Source: Sphingopyxis panaciterrulae (lineage in GTDB: Bacteria; Pseudomonadota; Alphaproteobacteria; Sphingomonadales; Sphingomonadaceae). From it: DNA of 64,000 nucleotides. The notes under the pieces are model-generated. The model saw only the letters and a program-made list of their open reading frames with translations, had not been told where the DNA came from and made no database searches. Location: contig NZ_JACIJH010000003.1 of NCBI RefSeq assembly GCF_014199295.1, positions 186,001 to 250,000 on the forward strand, written 5' to 3'. Shown in pieces: positions 62,186 through 64,000 of this stretch. How positions within the stretch are numbered: the first letter of the stretch is position 1; each line of letters starts with the position of its first letter. The translations under genes and the position numbers were made by a program.

Positions 62186-64000
62186 ATGCGAAACCATCTC
62201 ATCCCCAGCGCAATCGCGCTTGCCGCCGCTCTGTCCGCCACCCCCGCCCTCGCCCGGCCGATGACCGAAGTCGATCTGGCGACGATGAACCGCGTCGCCG
62301 CACCGGCCGCGTCGCCCGACGGGCGCTGGCTCGTTTATCAGGTGACCGAGACAGCGCCCGAGACCTACAAGCGCTCGACCGGCCTGTGGATCATCGACCG
62401 CACGGCAAAGAGCGGAAAGCCCGCGCATATCGCCGACGCAGCGGGCAAGAATGAAAGCGCGCCCGCCTTCGGCCCGGATGGGCTGCTCTATTTCGTGTCC
62501 GACGCGGCGGGCAGCGATCAGGTCTGGCGCGTGGCCGTGGGCCCGGATGCCGGCGCGGCAACGCAAGTCACCGACGAAAAGGTCGATGTCGCGGGCTTCA
62601 AGCTGTCGCCCGACGGCACCCGCCTGCTCGTCTGGGGCGACGTGCCCCGGGAATGCACCAGCTTCGGCTGCGACGCGAAGGACAAGGGAGCGCTCGTCGG
62701 TCCCGGTAGCGGCCGCCTCTATAAGGATGGCGTCGGCTTCGTGCGCCATTGGGATCAGTGGGAGACGCCCGGCAGCTACAGCCGCCCCTTCGTCTTCGAT
62801 CTGAAGGACGGCAAGGCGACCGCAGGCCGCGCCATCGACGGCGGGCTAATCGGCGACACACCTTCCAAGCCCTTCGGCGGCGGCGAGGAACTCGCCTGGG
62901 GCGCCGACAGCCGCACCGTCTATTTCGCGCTGCGCAAGGCCGACCGCGACGAACCGCGCTCGACCAACCTCGACATCTATCAGGCCAAGGTCGATGCGTG
63001 CATCGCACCGATCAACCTGACCGAGGCCAATCAGGCGACCGACACGCTGCCCGCGATCTCGCCCGACGGCCAATGGCTCGCCTATGGCGCGATGGCGCGG
63101 CCGGGTTACGAGAGCGACCGCATGGTGCTGATGCTGCGCAACCTCGAAAATGGCGAGACGCGCAAACTCACCGAAGCGTGGGATCGCTCGGTCGGCTCGA
63201 TCGCCTGGGCGCCGGACGGCAAGAGCCTCTATGTCACCGCGCAGGAGGTGCTCGACACCCCCGTCTTCCGCGTCGATGCCGCGAGCGGCAAGGTCGAGCG
63301 GCTGAAGGCATCCAACGACGCAACCGAAGGCCATATCGGCGAGGTCACGCCGCTCGCCGACGGTGGTCTTCTCTATGCGCGCAACAGCGTGCTGCTGCCC
63401 ACCGACGTCTATATCCGCGATGCCAAGGGCAAGGTGACGCAGTTCACCCATGCCAATGCCGCGACGCTCGCCCAGTTCGATCCGGTCAAGGTCGAGCGGA
63501 TGCAGTTTGTCGGTGCGAATGGCGACACGGTGTGGGGGATGATCCTCAAGCCCGAAAAGGCGGCGGCGGCGAAGCTGCCCGTCGCTTTCCTGGTCCACGG
63601 CGGGCCGCAGGGCAGCTTCGGCGACAGCTGGTCGACGCGCTGGAACCCGCGCCTTTATGCCGAGCAGGGCTATGGCGTCGTCACCGTCGATTTCCACGGC
63701 TCGACCGGCTACGGTCAGGCCTTTACCGACAGCATCAACAAGGATTGGGGCGGCAAGCCGCTCGAAGACCTGAAACTCGGCCTCGCCGCGGCGGGGCAGA
63801 AGGATGCGCAGCTCGACATCGGCAACGCCTGCGCGCTCGGCGCCTCCTATGGCGGCTATATGATGAACTGGATCGAAGGCCAGTGGACCGATGGCTTCAA
63901 ATGCCTGGTTCAGCATGACGGCGTGTTCGACGCGCGCGCCATGGCCTATGAAACCGAGGAATTGTGGTTCGACGAATGGGAGCATGGCGGCCCCTATTTC
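62186..64000 (+). CDS. S9 family prolyl oligopeptidase-like peptidase (3' end outside window)
   Basis: This secreted serine peptidase is at least 605 residues long, with a signal peptide (MRNHLIPSAIALAAALSATP). A beta-propeller region follows with WD/DPP-like repeats (VAAPAASPDGRWLVYQVTET, SAPAFGPDGLLYFVSD). The hydrolase domain has AFLVHGGPQGSFGD and the nucleophile Ser554 in CALGASYGGYMMNW. The Asp and His of the triad lie beyond the edge. It sits 68 bases after the amidohydrolase and may form one unit with it. Confidence 0.94.
   Translation, partial: MRNHLIPSAIALAAALSATPALARPMTEVDLATMNRVAAPAASPDGRWLVYQVTETAPETYKRSTGLWIIDRTAKSGKPAHIADAAGKNESAPAFGPDGLLYFVSDAAGSDQVWRVAVGPDAGAATQVTDEKVDVAGFKLSPDGTRLLVWGDVPRECTSFGCDAKDKGALVGPGSGRLYKDGVGFVRHWDQWETPGSYSRPFVFDLKDGKATAGRAIDGGLIGDTPSKPFGGGEELAWGADSRTVYFALRKADRDEPRSTNLDIYQAKVDACIAPINLTEANQATDTLPAISPDGQWLAYGAMARPGYESDRMVLMLRNLENGETRKLTEAWDRSVGSIAWAPDGKSLYVTAQEVLDTPVFRVDAASGKVERLKASNDATEGHIGEVTPLADGGLLYARNSVLLPTDVYIRDAKGKVTQFTHANAATLAQFDPVKVERMQFVGANGDTVWGMILKPEKAAAAKLPVAFLVHGGPQGSFGDSWSTRWNPRLYAEQGYGVVTVDFHGSTGYGQAFTDSINKDWGGKPLEDLKLGLAAAGQKDAQLDIGNACALGASYGGYMMNWIEGQWTDGFKCLVQHDGVFDARAMAYETEELWFDEWEHGGPYF

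Overview
This window is a GC-rich (roughly two thirds G+C), densely coded alphaproteobacterial chromosome segment. Gene content points to the Sphingomonadaceae, most like Sphingopyxis: a CcrM GANTC methyltransferase beside rnhB, a split pntAA/pntAB/pntB transhydrogenase preceded by a tiny aa3-oxidase subunit IV-like peptide, a PEP-CTERM-type PrsK/PrsR/TPR/glycosyltransferase block, and several families of palindromic intergenic repeats. The genus is inferred by recall, not by a database search. No rRNA, tRNA, CRISPR array, insertion sequence or phage gene was seen. The visible mobile-like content is small palindromic repeats and one ~146-bp inverted-repeat element.

Layout. 1-3734: UDP-GlcNAc genes glmS (cut by the window edge) and glmU, with a VapBC-type toxin-antitoxin pair, a GNAT acetyltransferase and a small unknown protein between them. 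3787-6389: a tightly overlapping MarR / PqqD-like / HprK-related kinase / nucleotidyltransferase operon (the 'HPr-rel-A' type cassette, function unknown). 6454-9999: maleylacetoacetate isomerase-like GST, a diheme cytochrome c plus beta-helix secreted pair, and a DUF2147 protein. 10172-15017: an Asp/Glu racemase-like protein and the transhydrogenase operon, which carries an extra fasciclin lipoprotein gene. 15247-25232: a sigma54-activator-like response regulator with altered key motifs, a SRPBCC/ArsR pair, folP, ccrM with a dense cluster of GANTC sites upstream, an SDR, rnhB, a ThiD-VOC fusion with a palindromic repeat inside its frame, DUF1272 and glmM. 25512-34780: a dicarboxylate/amino-acid symporter with an aldo/keto reductase, DUF1003 and NnrU membrane proteins, a peptide transporter with two amidohydrolases, a nitroreductase and a short GntR regulator. 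34833-41574: TPR lipoprotein, PrsR, PrsK and glycosyltransferase of an exosortase/PEP-CTERM exopolysaccharide system. 41777-48512: MFS transporter, mechanosensitive channel, AraC regulator and a divergent trimeric autotransporter with a collagen-like stalk. 48600-53509: ScfR/RamB-like regulator divergent from isocitrate lyase, a small WYL-like protein, TerC and a DUF465 protein. 53776-64000: crotonase, a membrane-anchored LuxR-type regulator, M20 amidohydrolase, DUF4893, 3-hydroxybutyrate dehydrogenase with a patatin, a neutral zinc metallopeptidase, an amidohydrolase and an S9 peptidase that runs off the end.

How the genes fit together. glmS, glmU and glmM cover the route to UDP-GlcNAc. Isocitrate lyase with its ScfR/RamB-like regulator, together with 3-hydroxybutyrate dehydrogenase and patatin, fit acetyl-CoA and polyhydroxybutyrate use. 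The peptide transporter, two paired amidohydrolases, M20 amidohydrolase and S9 peptidase fit a peptide-scavenging lifestyle. PrsK/PrsR/glycosyltransferase and the autotransporter concern the cell surface. Translational coupling through ATGA/GTGA overlaps is frequent and was used to choose many starts.
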